NCBI GenBank assembly: GCA_041677365.1
Contig: JBAYQC010000072.1
Coordinates: 1-7,729 of the forward strand
Origin: UBA2289 sp041677365
Lineage (GTDB): Bacteria; Bacillota_I; Bacilli_A; Izemoplasmatales; Hujiaoplasmataceae
Length of the DNA: 7,729 bases
Direction: 5' to 3'
Below the pieces are notes generated by a model. That model saw only the letters and a program-made list of their open reading frames with translations, searched no databases and was not told the DNA's origin. A program made the translations under genes and the position numbers. Of this stretch, positions 1 to 6,508 are shown piece after piece. Within the stretch, counting starts at the first letter, position 1. Every line of letters starts with the position of its first letter.

Positions 1-389
1 TTATCAACAATGTCTGCACCAAATCCAGAACTCTCTTGATGTGTTGTAACTTTATAGCCTTCTACTGACATATCAGAGTTTATCGCAATTAACATTTCTA
101 CATCTGTAGTTGAACTATAGCCTTTAGCTGAAACTGTATAAATAACTGCTTCAACATTATCTGTGCCTTTTTCCTTTAAAAAGTATATTGTGCTAAATGA
201 ACCTTCGCCTTGAGTTTCAGAAATCTCATATTCTGATAGAGTATAAAATTCTTCAAGAACAGCATATTTAATCTTATTTTCTTCTTCAGTTATCCTACCT
301 GCAGTAAAATAGTTAACTAGCGCTAGCATCAAACCACAAATTATTCCAATTACTAGAAGGACTAAACCTGAAATTAAGCCTCTATTCAT
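1..389 (-). CDS. rnfG: RnfG-like electron transport subunit, N-terminal part (runs off the left edge)
   Basis: The first 129 codons of an RnfG/RsxG-like subunit are present; the rest lies beyond position 1. I translated it by hand from the ATG at 389. It opens with a single membrane anchor (about residues 6-27), followed by an extracytoplasmic region. Residues 115-127 read THQESSGFGADIV, which resembles the conserved H-E-[TS]-x-G-[LF]-G signature of RnfG/NqrC FMN-binding domains. In the family this subunit carries FMN covalently linked to a Thr near the C-terminus, and that motif would fall outside the window. The start is supported by AAGGAGG (398-404) 8 bp upstream, embedded in the 3' end of the preceding gene, whose TAA ends 1 bp before this ATG. 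It sits last in the visible rnfC-rnfD-FMN protein-rnfG order. The role is inferred from the motif and context. Confidence 0.82.
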   Translation of the reverse strand, partial: MNRGLISGLVLLVIGIICGLMLALVNYFTAGRITEEENKIKYAVLEEFYTLSEYEISETQGEGSFSTIYFLKEKGTDNVEAVIYTVSAKGYSSTTDVEMLIAINSDMSVEGYKVTTHQESSGFGADIVD

Positions 390-390
390 C

Positions 391-1533
391 TTAGTTTCCT
401 CCTTCGTTCCAAGCGGATTTAAGTTCATTCATAACTGTTAAAATCCGTTTCATTGCGTTAGATGTTATTGTCGCTCCGGCTTTACCGTCAATTATTGTTC
501 CATCAATTAAATATTGATCACCAAAAGCATTTTCAACAGCAGGAGCTGGGCTACCACTATACTCATAACTATATTCATAAGTTTGAGTAGTTGTAATATC
601 CATTGAAGTTACTTGATCTAAGCTTGAGTTAAGATGGAAAACTACTTCTATATCCATAGCATCATAACCTTTGGCATAAATAGTTACTGTATTAGCGGTT
701 GAATCAAAATCACTTACAAAGGCTCTCATTTCAATAAAAGATGACTTTGGTAACTCTTCTTTTAATACATCTAGATAATCTTCTGTTGGCATATCACCAC
801 TAATAAGTTCGACAAACTCGTAGTTATTATTAAAGTATGCTTGGAACTGAGAATCATCTTCTCCATAAGTAACATCGACAATAAATGGTTTTGTTAAAAA
901 TGTAGTTGTATCCGCGTTTCTCGTAACATTTGAAATTTCATAAATTATTCCTGGAATTTCAAAATCATATTGAATTGCAAACAATTCTCTAGCATAAAGC
1001 ATTCCTGTTTCAAGGGCTTTAGAAGAATAGGTTACTCCAGCTACTGAATCTAATTTAAAAGGAACGCTATCTAATGCTTTGTTGTTGAATTGGTTAAAGA
1101 AAGAATTATCTAAAAGCTTGAACTTGTCAGGAGTTTCTGAACTTTTCATAACTTTTACATTGATAATTTTCTTGCTATCTATATCAATTGCATAAGCTGT
1201 TTCAACGCCATCTTTATAACCTTTTGTGACAATTATATAGACAACGGCTATTTCTTCATTATCAGCATTTAAAACCTTATGAGCGCTTTTTAATACTGGT
1301 TGGTAAGTGTTAGTTTCACTTCCCGGAACTAAATATTCCATTTCTAATTGTTCAACAGAAAAATTTTCGATTCTTTTTCCATCTTCAACCAGCTGGATAA
1401 TACTTTGGTCAAAATCATGAACATCAATTTGAGCGGTCATGTAACGAGAGAACATTCCTCCGAGCACAAAAATTATCACTAAAACTAAAGTTAAAATTAA
1501 TATTGATAAATTATTTATAAAAAACTTTTTCAT
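391..1533 (-). CDS. Membrane-anchored tandem FMN-binding-domain protein inserted in the rnf cluster
   Basis: This 380-residue protein has an uncleaved-looking N-terminal anchor (about 9-28, no Cys, so not a lipoprotein) and a long extracytoplasmic part. Two FMN-binding-domain-like segments are visible. The first (about 80-185) ends in a motif around D162-S171, with GVTYSS at 166-171. The second (about 200-370) ends in DGKAGATITS at 349-358, close to the D-x-x-[SG]-G-A-T-x-[ST] signature where ApbE-type transferases link FMN to Thr in RnfG/NqrC. Likely acceptors are T168 and T355; the first motif has V in place of the usual A. An ordinary RnfG is about 200 residues with one such domain. The gene starts 1 bp after the rnfD stop and ends 1 bp before rnfG, so it is almost certainly co-translated with the Rnf subunits. 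I infer an extra electron-transfer subunit, or a second divergent RnfG. The family name is secure; the exact role is not. Confidence 0.8.
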   Translation of the reverse strand: MKKFFINNLSILILTLVLVIIFVLGGMFSRYMTAQIDVHDFDQSIIQLVEDGKRIENFSVEQLEMEYLVPGSETNTYQPVLKSAHKVLNADNEEIAVVYIIVTKGYKDGVETAYAIDIDSKKIINVKVMKSSETPDKFKLLDNSFFNQFNNKALDSVPFKLDSVAGVTYSSKALETGMLYARELFAIQYDFEIPGIIYEISNVTRNADTTTFLTKPFIVDVTYGEDDSQFQAYFNNNYEFVELISGDMPTEDYLDVLKEELPKSSFIEMRAFVSDFDSTANTVTIYAKGYDAMDIEVVFHLNSSLDQVTSMDITTTQTYEYSYEYSGSPAPAVENAFGDQYLIDGTIIDGKAGATITSNAMKRILTVMNELKSAWNEGGN

Positions 1534-1534
1534 C

Positions 1535-2719
1535 TTATATCACCACCCCAATGAAAGGAATGCTAAAGGCAGTATACATATTCCCTGCTTTTATTAAGGT
1601 GTAGACCGCTAATAAAATTACAAGACCAGTTAAAATACCAATGTAAAGTGGCGCTGGCTTAGCCAATCTTTTAGTTCTAATTACAGCTGTGAATTTATCA
1701 ATCGGTATTGTAAAGATATTCATGAATATCAAAGAAGTACCAACACCTTCTGGTAAATTTCCTATAAATCTGAATAAAACTGTAAGAACACCTAAGAATA
1801 GAGCAAAAAATACTTTTCCTAGCATATTTGTAGGTGTAGTTACTGGTTCAGTTGCCATAAATACAGCAGCAAACATTACTCCACCTGTTAGAATTGAATA
1901 AGTCGGGAACCAGATCCCTGCTTCTCCACTTATAGCTCCTATAATCCAAGACAAAACAAATACAGTACCAACATAAATAACTGGTGTATACCATTTGATA
2001 ACTTTTCTAATTACTAGGTAAATTCCGCCAATAAGTATTGCAAGTGCACTTGTTTCACCAAGCGCTCCAGGAATTGTACCAATAAAGAAATTGCTCAAGT
2101 CACCATAAGGTTTAACTAAAACATTAAAATCTATTTCTTTACCAGAAGCTAATACACCAAGTGGTGTAGCTCCTGCATATGAATCTACAATTACTTCAGA
2201 AGCGTTAAATACTCCACCTGCAGCATTAACTACCCCCATTAGAGTAAAACCAACTACTGCATAACCTAGAAGAGCCGGATTAAAAATATTATGACCAAAA
2301 CCACCGAAGATCATTTTACCGATAATAGTAGCTACGAAACTAGCAAAGATCAATACCCAAATTGGCGTGTATAAAGGTAATAATAAAGCTAAAATTAATC
2401 CCGGTATCGCAGCAAATGATAAAGAAATCTTTTGTAGAATATCTTTAAAACTACGATTGTTTTTATCAGTTATGAAGAAAAATATTCCTTCCATTATTAC
2501 TGATAACAATCCACCTAATAGGATAAAAAATAGTGGATATAACATTTCTAAGAAATTGATATTTCCTTCAATATAAACTTTAATTCCATTTTTATACCAA
2601 GAAAAGAGTATTACCGGTAATAATGCGATAATAAAATCTCGCATAATCACATTTGTACCATAACTCTTTTGATCTGCTTGTCTTAAGAAAGGGGCTTTGC
2701 CGCCTGCAAATCTAGCCAT
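1535..2719 (-). CDS. rnfD: Rnf complex membrane subunit RnfD (NqrB/RnfD family)
   Basis: This 394-residue polytopic membrane protein carries the hallmarks of the NqrB/RnfD/RsxD family: the conserved GGFGHNIFNPAL block (139-150), a DSYAGATPLG motif (179-188) and MATEPVTTP (288-296). In the family the Thr of the [ST]-G-A-T-P-L motif carries covalently attached FMN. Here that is T185, and Ala182 replaces the commoner Ser/Thr at the first motif position. Many hydrophobic stretches (for example about 26-41, 60-83, 100-135, 223-237, 247-262, 302-318 and 358-376) fit a multi-span channel-like subunit in the cytoplasmic membrane. Its ATG overlaps the rnfC stop by one base (TAATG), and AAAGGAGG (2726-2733) lies 6 bp upstream, so the start is firm and translation is probably coupled. 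Length matches typical RnfD. Confidence 0.95.
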   Translation of the reverse strand: MARFAGGKAPFLRQADQKSYGTNVIMRDFIIALLPVILFSWYKNGIKVYIEGNINFLEMLYPLFFILLGGLLSVIMEGIFFFITDKNNRSFKDILQKISLSFAAIPGLILALLLPLYTPIWVLIFASFVATIIGKMIFGGFGHNIFNPALLGYAVVGFTLMGVVNAAGGVFNASEVIVDSYAGATPLGVLASGKEIDFNVLVKPYGDLSNFFIGTIPGALGETSALAILIGGIYLVIRKVIKWYTPVIYVGTVFVLSWIIGAISGEAGIWFPTYSILTGGVMFAAVFMATEPVTTPTNMLGKVFFALFLGVLTVLFRFIGNLPEGVGTSLIFMNIFTIPIDKFTAVIRTKRLAKPAPLYIGILTGLVILLAVYTLIKAGNMYTAFSIPFIGVVI

Positions 2720-4020
2720 TATTGGCCTCCTTTCATGAGCAAGGCTTTGCCTTTGCCCACAGCTTCAGTAATTTCAACATGAGATGGGCAAACATAAGAA
2801 CATAAACCACACTCTACACATTTATTTGCATTTAAATCGCTTAATAATTTTAAATCTTTTCTTTCAAATGCTTTTTTTATTTCGGTTGGAGTTAAATAAG
2901 TCGGGCAAACGTCTGCGCATTTACCACAGCCTAAACACTCTGGATGCAAACCTTCTATAACCGGCTTGACTATAACAGCTCCTAAGGTATCATTAACGAT
3001 TAAATCATCAATAAAAATTGCCCTACCTGTCATAGGTCCTCCAGCAATATAGTTATATTTAAGCGGATTTAAACCCTCAACGTAACCACCACTTAGGTTA
3101 ACTAATTCGCTAACCTTCGTTCCGATTGGGACATAATAAACTCTTGGTTGATTTACACCTTCTCCAGTAATTGAAATAGGTCTAGCAATCAAAGGTATAT
3201 TTTTTTCAACAACATCAGCATAAGTTATAGCAGTTGCTGAGTTATTCACAATCACACCCGCTTCAGATGGTAGATTTGTATATGTTTTGCCAGTGATTTG
3301 CTCAACGATATATTTTTCCCATCCAGCTGGATAAATATCTTTTACAAGGAATATCTTTGTATTGGGAAAGTCTCCAAGCATAGATTCAATAACTTCAGCA
3401 ACTTCAACATTATAATTCTTAATTGCTATTACCACTTCCTTAGCACCTGCAGCTCTCATCATATAAGAAGCGCCTCTTAAGAGTTTATCTGCATGTTGCT
3501 TAATGAATTGGTAATCACACGTCAAATAAGGCTCGCATTCAACAGCATTTATAATAACTTTGTCAATGTTAGCCTTTGTTTTATATTTAATATGTGTTGG
3601 AAACCCTGCTCCGCCTAAACCCGTTAAACCAGATAGTTCCATTTTCTTTATCAAGTCTTCTCTTGAAAGACCATCAATATTCTTTTCTTCTTTAATAGTA
3701 TCAACTAGTTCATTCTTGAAATTATTTTGAATTTCTATCGCATCAACCATTTTTCCACTTGAATGCCAAACTTTTTTTATGGCTTTCACAGTGCCACTAA
3801 TACTAGCATGTGCTCTGACATTAAATCTTTCTACATTTACAGCTAAAATTTGTCCAATCTTAACTTCATCACCCACTTCAACCTGTAAGTTAAGGTTTGT
3901 GTTTCTTTGAAGCAAAGGAATATAAACATATTCAGGACTAAGGTATTCTTGTAAAGACATTTTTTTGCACATATCTTTTTGTCCATTAATAAAAATACCT
4001 TTGGCTTTTTGAAAAATCAT
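2719..4020 (-). CDS. rnfC: Rnf complex cytoplasmic Fe-S/flavin subunit RnfC
   Basis: RnfC is the peripheral cytoplasmic subunit that exchanges electrons with NAD(H) in ferredoxin:NAD+ oxidoreductase. The 433-residue protein has GLGGAGFPTHIKY at 134-146 (the NuoF-like nucleotide/flavin-site loop) and NAVECEPYLTCDY at 158-170. Near the C-terminus are two 4Fe-4S motifs, with cysteines 362/365/368/372 and 401/404/407/411, each ending in Cys-Pro. A biotinyl/lipoyl-like segment (about 47-82, VGDEVKIGQI...SGTVKAI) matches the family's N-terminal module. The first 35 residues diverge from the usual RnfC opening: I see no clear GGxHP motif. The C-terminus ends soon after the second cluster, without the long repeat tail of enterobacterial RnfC. 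The start is supported by GGAGG (4027-4031) 6 bp upstream. It is the first gene of the rnf transcription unit. Confidence 0.95.
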   Translation of the reverse strand: MIFQKAKGIFINGQKDMCKKMSLQEYLSPEYVYIPLLQRNTNLNLQVEVGDEVKIGQILAVNVERFNVRAHASISGTVKAIKKVWHSSGKMVDAIEIQNNFKNELVDTIKEEKNIDGLSREDLIKKMELSGLTGLGGAGFPTHIKYKTKANIDKVIINAVECEPYLTCDYQFIKQHADKLLRGASYMMRAAGAKEVVIAIKNYNVEVAEVIESMLGDFPNTKIFLVKDIYPAGWEKYIVEQITGKTYTNLPSEAGVIVNNSATAITYADVVEKNIPLIARPISITGEGVNQPRVYYVPIGTKVSELVNLSGGYVEGLNPLKYNYIAGGPMTGRAIFIDDLIVNDTLGAVIVKPVIEGLHPECLGCGKCADVCPTYLTPTEIKKAFERKDLKLLSDLNANKCVECGLCSYVCPSHVEITEAVGKGKALLMKGGQ

Positions 4021-4056
4021 CCGTATCCTCCGTTTTATAAAAAATCAATCAAAGTA

Positions 4057-4085
4057 ATTATAACATAATTATATTTACAAACCAA
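4057..4085 (-). promoter_or_regulatory. Predicted promoter of the rnf cluster (extended -10)
   Basis: On the minus strand a perfect TATAAT (4057-4062) is preceded by TGT, giving an extended -10. A weak -35, TTGGTT (4080-4085), lies 17 bp upstream. Transcription would begin near 4050, leaving a short leader of about 30 bases before rnfC that carries its ribosome binding site. No terminator hairpin is visible between the threonine aldolase stop and this site, so read-through from the upstream operon is also possible. Confidence 0.55.
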
Positions 4086-4113
4086 CATAAAATTTAAACA
4101 ATTAATGATGTGT

Positions 4114-5127
4114 CTAACTGAAGAACTTTTCAACTAAATCAATAGCTTTTTTTATTTCTTTTCTAGTTACATCGTAGTGAGTAACAAATCTAAAAGAACC
4201 TTCATAGGGCAAGATTTTAACCCCATTTTCATATAAAAATTTATCTAACTGATATTTTCTTTCATCTTCAATATCAAAAAAGACCATATTGATATCTTTT
4301 TGCGTCTCGTCTATAACAACCCCTTCAATTTCTCTTAATAGTGATTCCATGTAACGAGCATTCTCGTGGTCTTCTTCTAATCTCAAACTCATTTCTTTTA
4401 CAGCAACAAAACCACAAGCAGCTAAAATACCCACTTGGCGCATTCCACCACCCATAATTTTTCGGTTTAGTCTTGCTCTATCAATAAACTCTTTGGGACC
4501 TACTAAAATCGTTCCTACAGGTGCTCCTAAAGCTTTTGACAAGCATACACTAACAGTGTCTGCATATTTAGAAATTTCTTTAACATCGACTTTTAAAGCG
4601 GTAGCTGCGTTAAATATTCTCGCACCGTCTAAATGAACCGCTAAACCATGTCTTTTAGAGATTTCATGTACTTTTTCCATGTATTCTAAAGGAATTGCTC
4701 GACCATTATAAGCATTCTCCATACAAACTAATTTAGTCCTGGTTGTTGATATAGTTCTGACTTTAATCATTTTTTCTAATTTTTCTAAGTTCCAAATACC
4801 ATTATCGCTTTCCAACGTAAATAACTGAACTCCAGATATTATTGGCGAAGCACCTGACTCATGTTGAACGATATGAGCGAATTGATCAACGATCACTTCA
4901 TCACCTTGATTACAGTGTGTGAATAATGCAAGTTGATTTGAAAAAGTACCTGAAGGAACAAATACAGCAGCTTCTTTACCAAACAATTTCGCAGTATACT
5001 CTTCAAGATTATTCATCGTTGGGTCGTCACTAAATACATCATCTCCAACTTCAGCTTTAATCATTTCTGCTTTCATCTTGTCAGTTAACTTTGTAACGGT
5101 ATCACTTCTTAAATCTATAAATTTCAT
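4114..5127 (-). CDS. ltaE: Low-specificity L-threonine aldolase (PLP-dependent)
   Basis: This fold-type I PLP enzyme cleaves L-threonine or L-allo-threonine to glycine and acetaldehyde in the cytoplasm. The 337-residue length is normal. Family motifs seen: RSDTVT (7-12), GDDVFSDDPT (28-37), PSGTFSNQ (58-65), HIVQHESG (85-92), HLDGARIFNA (165-174) with D167 for the PLP pyridine nitrogen, and CLSKALGAPVG (195-205) with K198 as the Schiff-base lysine. Then come MGGGMRQ (225-231) and R313 in RFVTH for substrate carboxylate binding. One oddity is ENAYNGRAIPL (137-147), which is shorter than the usual ENTHN-x-x-GG-x-x-x-PL loop. It begins 3 bp after the chorismate mutase stop, with GAGGAG just upstream overlapping that gene's end, so the two are co-transcribed. 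Reaction type is certain; stereospecificity cannot be read from sequence. Confidence 0.93.
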   Translation of the reverse strand: MKFIDLRSDTVTKLTDKMKAEMIKAEVGDDVFSDDPTMNNLEEYTAKLFGKEAAVFVPSGTFSNQLALFTHCNQGDEVIVDQFAHIVQHESGASPIISGVQLFTLESDNGIWNLEKLEKMIKVRTISTTRTKLVCMENAYNGRAIPLEYMEKVHEISKRHGLAVHLDGARIFNAATALKVDVKEISKYADTVSVCLSKALGAPVGTILVGPKEFIDRARLNRKIMGGGMRQVGILAACGFVAVKEMSLRLEEDHENARYMESLLREIEGVVIDETQKDINMVFFDIEDERKYQLDKFLYENGVKILPYEGSFRFVTHYDVTRKEIKKAIDLVEKFFS

Positions 5128-5130
5128 TTT

Positions 5131-5394
5131 CTACTCCTCGGCTATTATTCTTTGATATATTTTTGACAAATCCATCAAATTAGTTATAAATTGCGGATAT
5201 AATCCGGCAATGATTTCATCATCTATTTTTTTTGTCATACTAGTAAGAATTTGTTTCTCACGATCAAGATCATAGATTTTTAAACCTAAAGTTTTCTTCT
5301 TTAGGACTATTTCTTTACTTAAATTCATTCTTTTGACAAATAATTCCAACATAGTTTGATCAATTTCATCAATTTGTTTTCTAAGTTCTTCCAT
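5131..5394 (-). CDS. Monofunctional AroQ-type chorismate mutase, 87 residues
   Basis: This is a small all-helical AroQ-class chorismate mutase that converts chorismate to prephenate for Phe/Tyr synthesis. Aligned by eye to the mutase domain of E. coli PheA, the active-site set is present: R5 (LRKQID), R22, K33, D42, R45, E46 (DLDREK) and Q81. I chose the ATG at 5394. GAGGAG (5402-5407) lies 7 bp upstream, and the protein then opens directly with the canonical helix. A longer reading from a TTG at 5418 would add 8 residues, place the ribosome binding site inside the gene and start upstream of the predicted transcription start. No prephenate dehydratase or DAHP synthase domain is fused. The threonine aldolase follows 3 bp downstream. 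Prephenate-consuming enzymes must be encoded elsewhere. Confidence 0.9.
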   Translation of the reverse strand: MEELRKQIDEIDQTMLELFVKRMNLSKEIVLKKKTLGLKIYDLDREKQILTSMTKKIDDEIIAGLYPQFITNLMDLSKIYQRIIAEE

Positions 5395-5401
5395 ATTTTT
5401 T

Positions 5402-5407
5402 CTCCTC
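5402..5407 (-). promoter_or_regulatory. Ribosome binding site that fixes the chorismate mutase start
   Basis: GAGGAG on the minus strand sits 7 bp before the ATG at 5394. A start at the TTG at 5418 would put this site inside the coding region and has no Shine-Dalgarno of its own. Confidence 0.8.
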
Positions 5408-5419
5408 ACAATCACCAAT

Positions 5420-5448
5420 ATTTTACCATAAAATAACCTAATTTAAAA
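5420..5448 (-). promoter_or_regulatory. Predicted promoter of the chorismate mutase-threonine aldolase operon
   Basis: On the minus strand TAAAAT (5420-5425) is preceded by TGG, an extended -10 pattern. A poor -35 (TTTTAA, 5443-5448) lies 17 bp upstream. It sits directly downstream of the aldo/keto reductase terminator, as expected for a new transcription unit. No leader peptide, T-box or riboswitch is visible in the short leader. Confidence 0.5.
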
Positions 5449-5461
5449 CTGCATTTTTGAA

Positions 5462-5497
5462 TAAAAAAAGATGCCTCAATTTGTAATAGAAGCATCT
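5462..5497 (-). terminator. Rho-independent terminator after the aldo/keto reductase gene
   Basis: On the minus strand a 9-bp stem, including one G-U pair (arms 5489-5497 and 5469-5477), closes an 11-base loop. A run of about seven T follows (5463-5469 read in reverse). It begins 27 bp after the reductase stop codon. Confidence 0.85.
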
Positions 5498-5524
5498 ATG
5501 TTAATTTAAATTCTTAAGTTTTAT

Positions 5525-6355
5525 CTACTGTGGTCTTCTTGGGTCGCCTTTAATATTATCTAATATCTCCATGTCCTCATCTTGAATAACAAAATCAACT
5601 TTAGTATTTTGGATTATTCTTTCTTCATGAACAGACTTAGGGATTGGTGCCATACCTTTTTGTATCAAATAACGTATGCAGATTTGCGCAGGTGAAACCT
5701 CGTAATCTTCTGCGACTTTTTTTATAACCGGATTTTCTAAGAGATATCCAATTCCTAGTGGCGAATACGCAATAATAAATATTTCTTTCTCTTCACAATA
5801 TTCAATTAAATCGTGATGATCTAAACCTATAAAATGTCCGATTTGATTTACATGGGGGATAATATCGCAATTTTTTACAATATTCTCTAAATGTTCAATT
5901 TCAAAATTACTGACACCGATAGCTCTAATCTTGCCTAACATGTAAAACTCTTCTAAAGCTTTGTATGCTTGAACATTACCCTTATCGCAATTTTTCCCTA
6001 CTTGATCCCAAGGCCAAGGAGCATGAATGATAAAAAGGTCCAAATAATCTGTTCCCAAGTTCTTTAAAGTTTTAAGAAAAGCTTCCTTAGCTCCTTTATA
6101 AGTTTTAATATGAGATTCCAGCTTAGAAGTTATAAAAACTTCTTCTCTTCTTAATCCCGAGTCTCTAATAGCACGCCCAACACTAGCTTCATTTCTATAG
6201 CCTTCAGCTGTATCAATGTGACGATACCCATTCTCTAAAGCTAAAGTAACAGCGTTATAAGCATCTTCTCCGGGTTTTATTTGCCAGGTCCCAAAACCTA
6301 TTTTTGGTATTTTAACTCCATTACTTAATACATAAAAACTATTCAATACTTTCAT
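5525..6355 (-). CDS. Aldo/keto reductase family oxidoreductase
   Basis: This 276-residue single-domain NAD(P)H-dependent carbonyl reductase has the (beta/alpha)8 aldo/keto reductase fold. The catalytic tetrad is intact: D48 and Y53 in HIDTAEGYRNE, K78 in ITSKLE and H111 in FIIHAPWPW. Other family signatures are GFGTWQ (20-25), GVSNF (147-151) and the cofactor 2'-phosphate region IPKSVHEERIIQN (238-250) with K240, S241, R246 and N250. The segment after NQI is GHFIGLDHHDL rather than the common xxHPxxxQxxL, so the substrate loop differs from xylose/2,5-diketogluconate reductase types. The ATG has AAGGAG 5 bp upstream. It forms a one-gene unit with a predicted promoter at 6406-6435 and a terminator at 5462-5497. 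The physiological substrate cannot be told; detoxification or reduction of small aldehydes is typical of the family. Confidence 0.92.
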   Translation of the reverse strand: MKVLNSFYVLSNGVKIPKIGFGTWQIKPGEDAYNAVTLALENGYRHIDTAEGYRNEASVGRAIRDSGLRREEVFITSKLESHIKTYKGAKEAFLKTLKNLGTDYLDLFIIHAPWPWDQVGKNCDKGNVQAYKALEEFYMLGKIRAIGVSNFEIEHLENIVKNCDIIPHVNQIGHFIGLDHHDLIEYCEEKEIFIIAYSPLGIGYLLENPVIKKVAEDYEVSPAQICIRYLIQKGMAPIPKSVHEERIIQNTKVDFVIQDEDMEILDNIKGDPRRPQ

Positions 6356-6405
6356 ATTTTCTCCTTGATATTGTCATTAATTATTTTAGTTTAACTTATA
6401 TTTTT

Positions 6406-6435
6406 ATTCTACCATAATTTTAGTTTTAATGTAAT
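6406..6435 (-). promoter_or_regulatory. Predicted promoter of the aldo/keto reductase gene
   Basis: On the minus strand TAGAAT (6406-6411) is preceded by TGG, an extended -10. ATTACA (6430-6435) lies 18 bp upstream and matches four of six -35 positions. It lies between the thioredoxin reductase terminator and the reductase start, leaving a leader of about 45 bases. Confidence 0.5.
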
Positions 6436-6461
6436 AACCTTAGTGAACTATTTTATTATTT

Positions 6462-6503
6462 TAAAAAAAGATTGTTATCAATGAATTTATCAGATAACAA
6501 TCT
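6462..6503 (-). terminator. Rho-independent terminator after the thioredoxin-thioredoxin reductase operon
   Basis: A perfect 11-bp inverted repeat (6469-6479 and 6493-6503) with a 13-base loop is followed on the minus strand by seven T (6463-6469 read in reverse). It starts 5 bp after the reductase stop. It is the strongest terminator in the window and clearly ends the trx operon. Confidence 0.92.
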
Positions 6504-6508
6504 CAAAA

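Noticed and set aside
322..339. Possible lipoprotein signal in the partial RnfG (Cys18)
   Set aside because: The residues before the Cys (GII) do not make a lipobox, and the hydrophobic segment continues past it, so a simple membrane anchor fits better.
1689..1901. Plus-strand ORF inside rnfD
   Set aside because: It is a shadow of a strongly conserved membrane-protein gene, with no ribosome binding site or recognisable domain.
2367..2576. Plus-strand ORF inside rnfD
   Set aside because: Antisense to conserved RnfD coding sequence; its composition merely mirrors hydrophobic codons.
3298..3480. Plus-strand ORF inside rnfC
   Set aside because: Antisense shadow with no domain or start signal.
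4021..4113. Possible terminator between the threonine aldolase and rnfC
   Set aside because: Only weak AT-rich partial inverted repeats, with no stable stem followed by a T-run; a promoter explains the gap better.
5395..5418. Upstream extension of the chorismate mutase to a TTG at 5418
   Set aside because: The extension contains the ribosome binding site GAGGAG, lies at or upstream of the predicted transcription start and adds residues not typical of the family.
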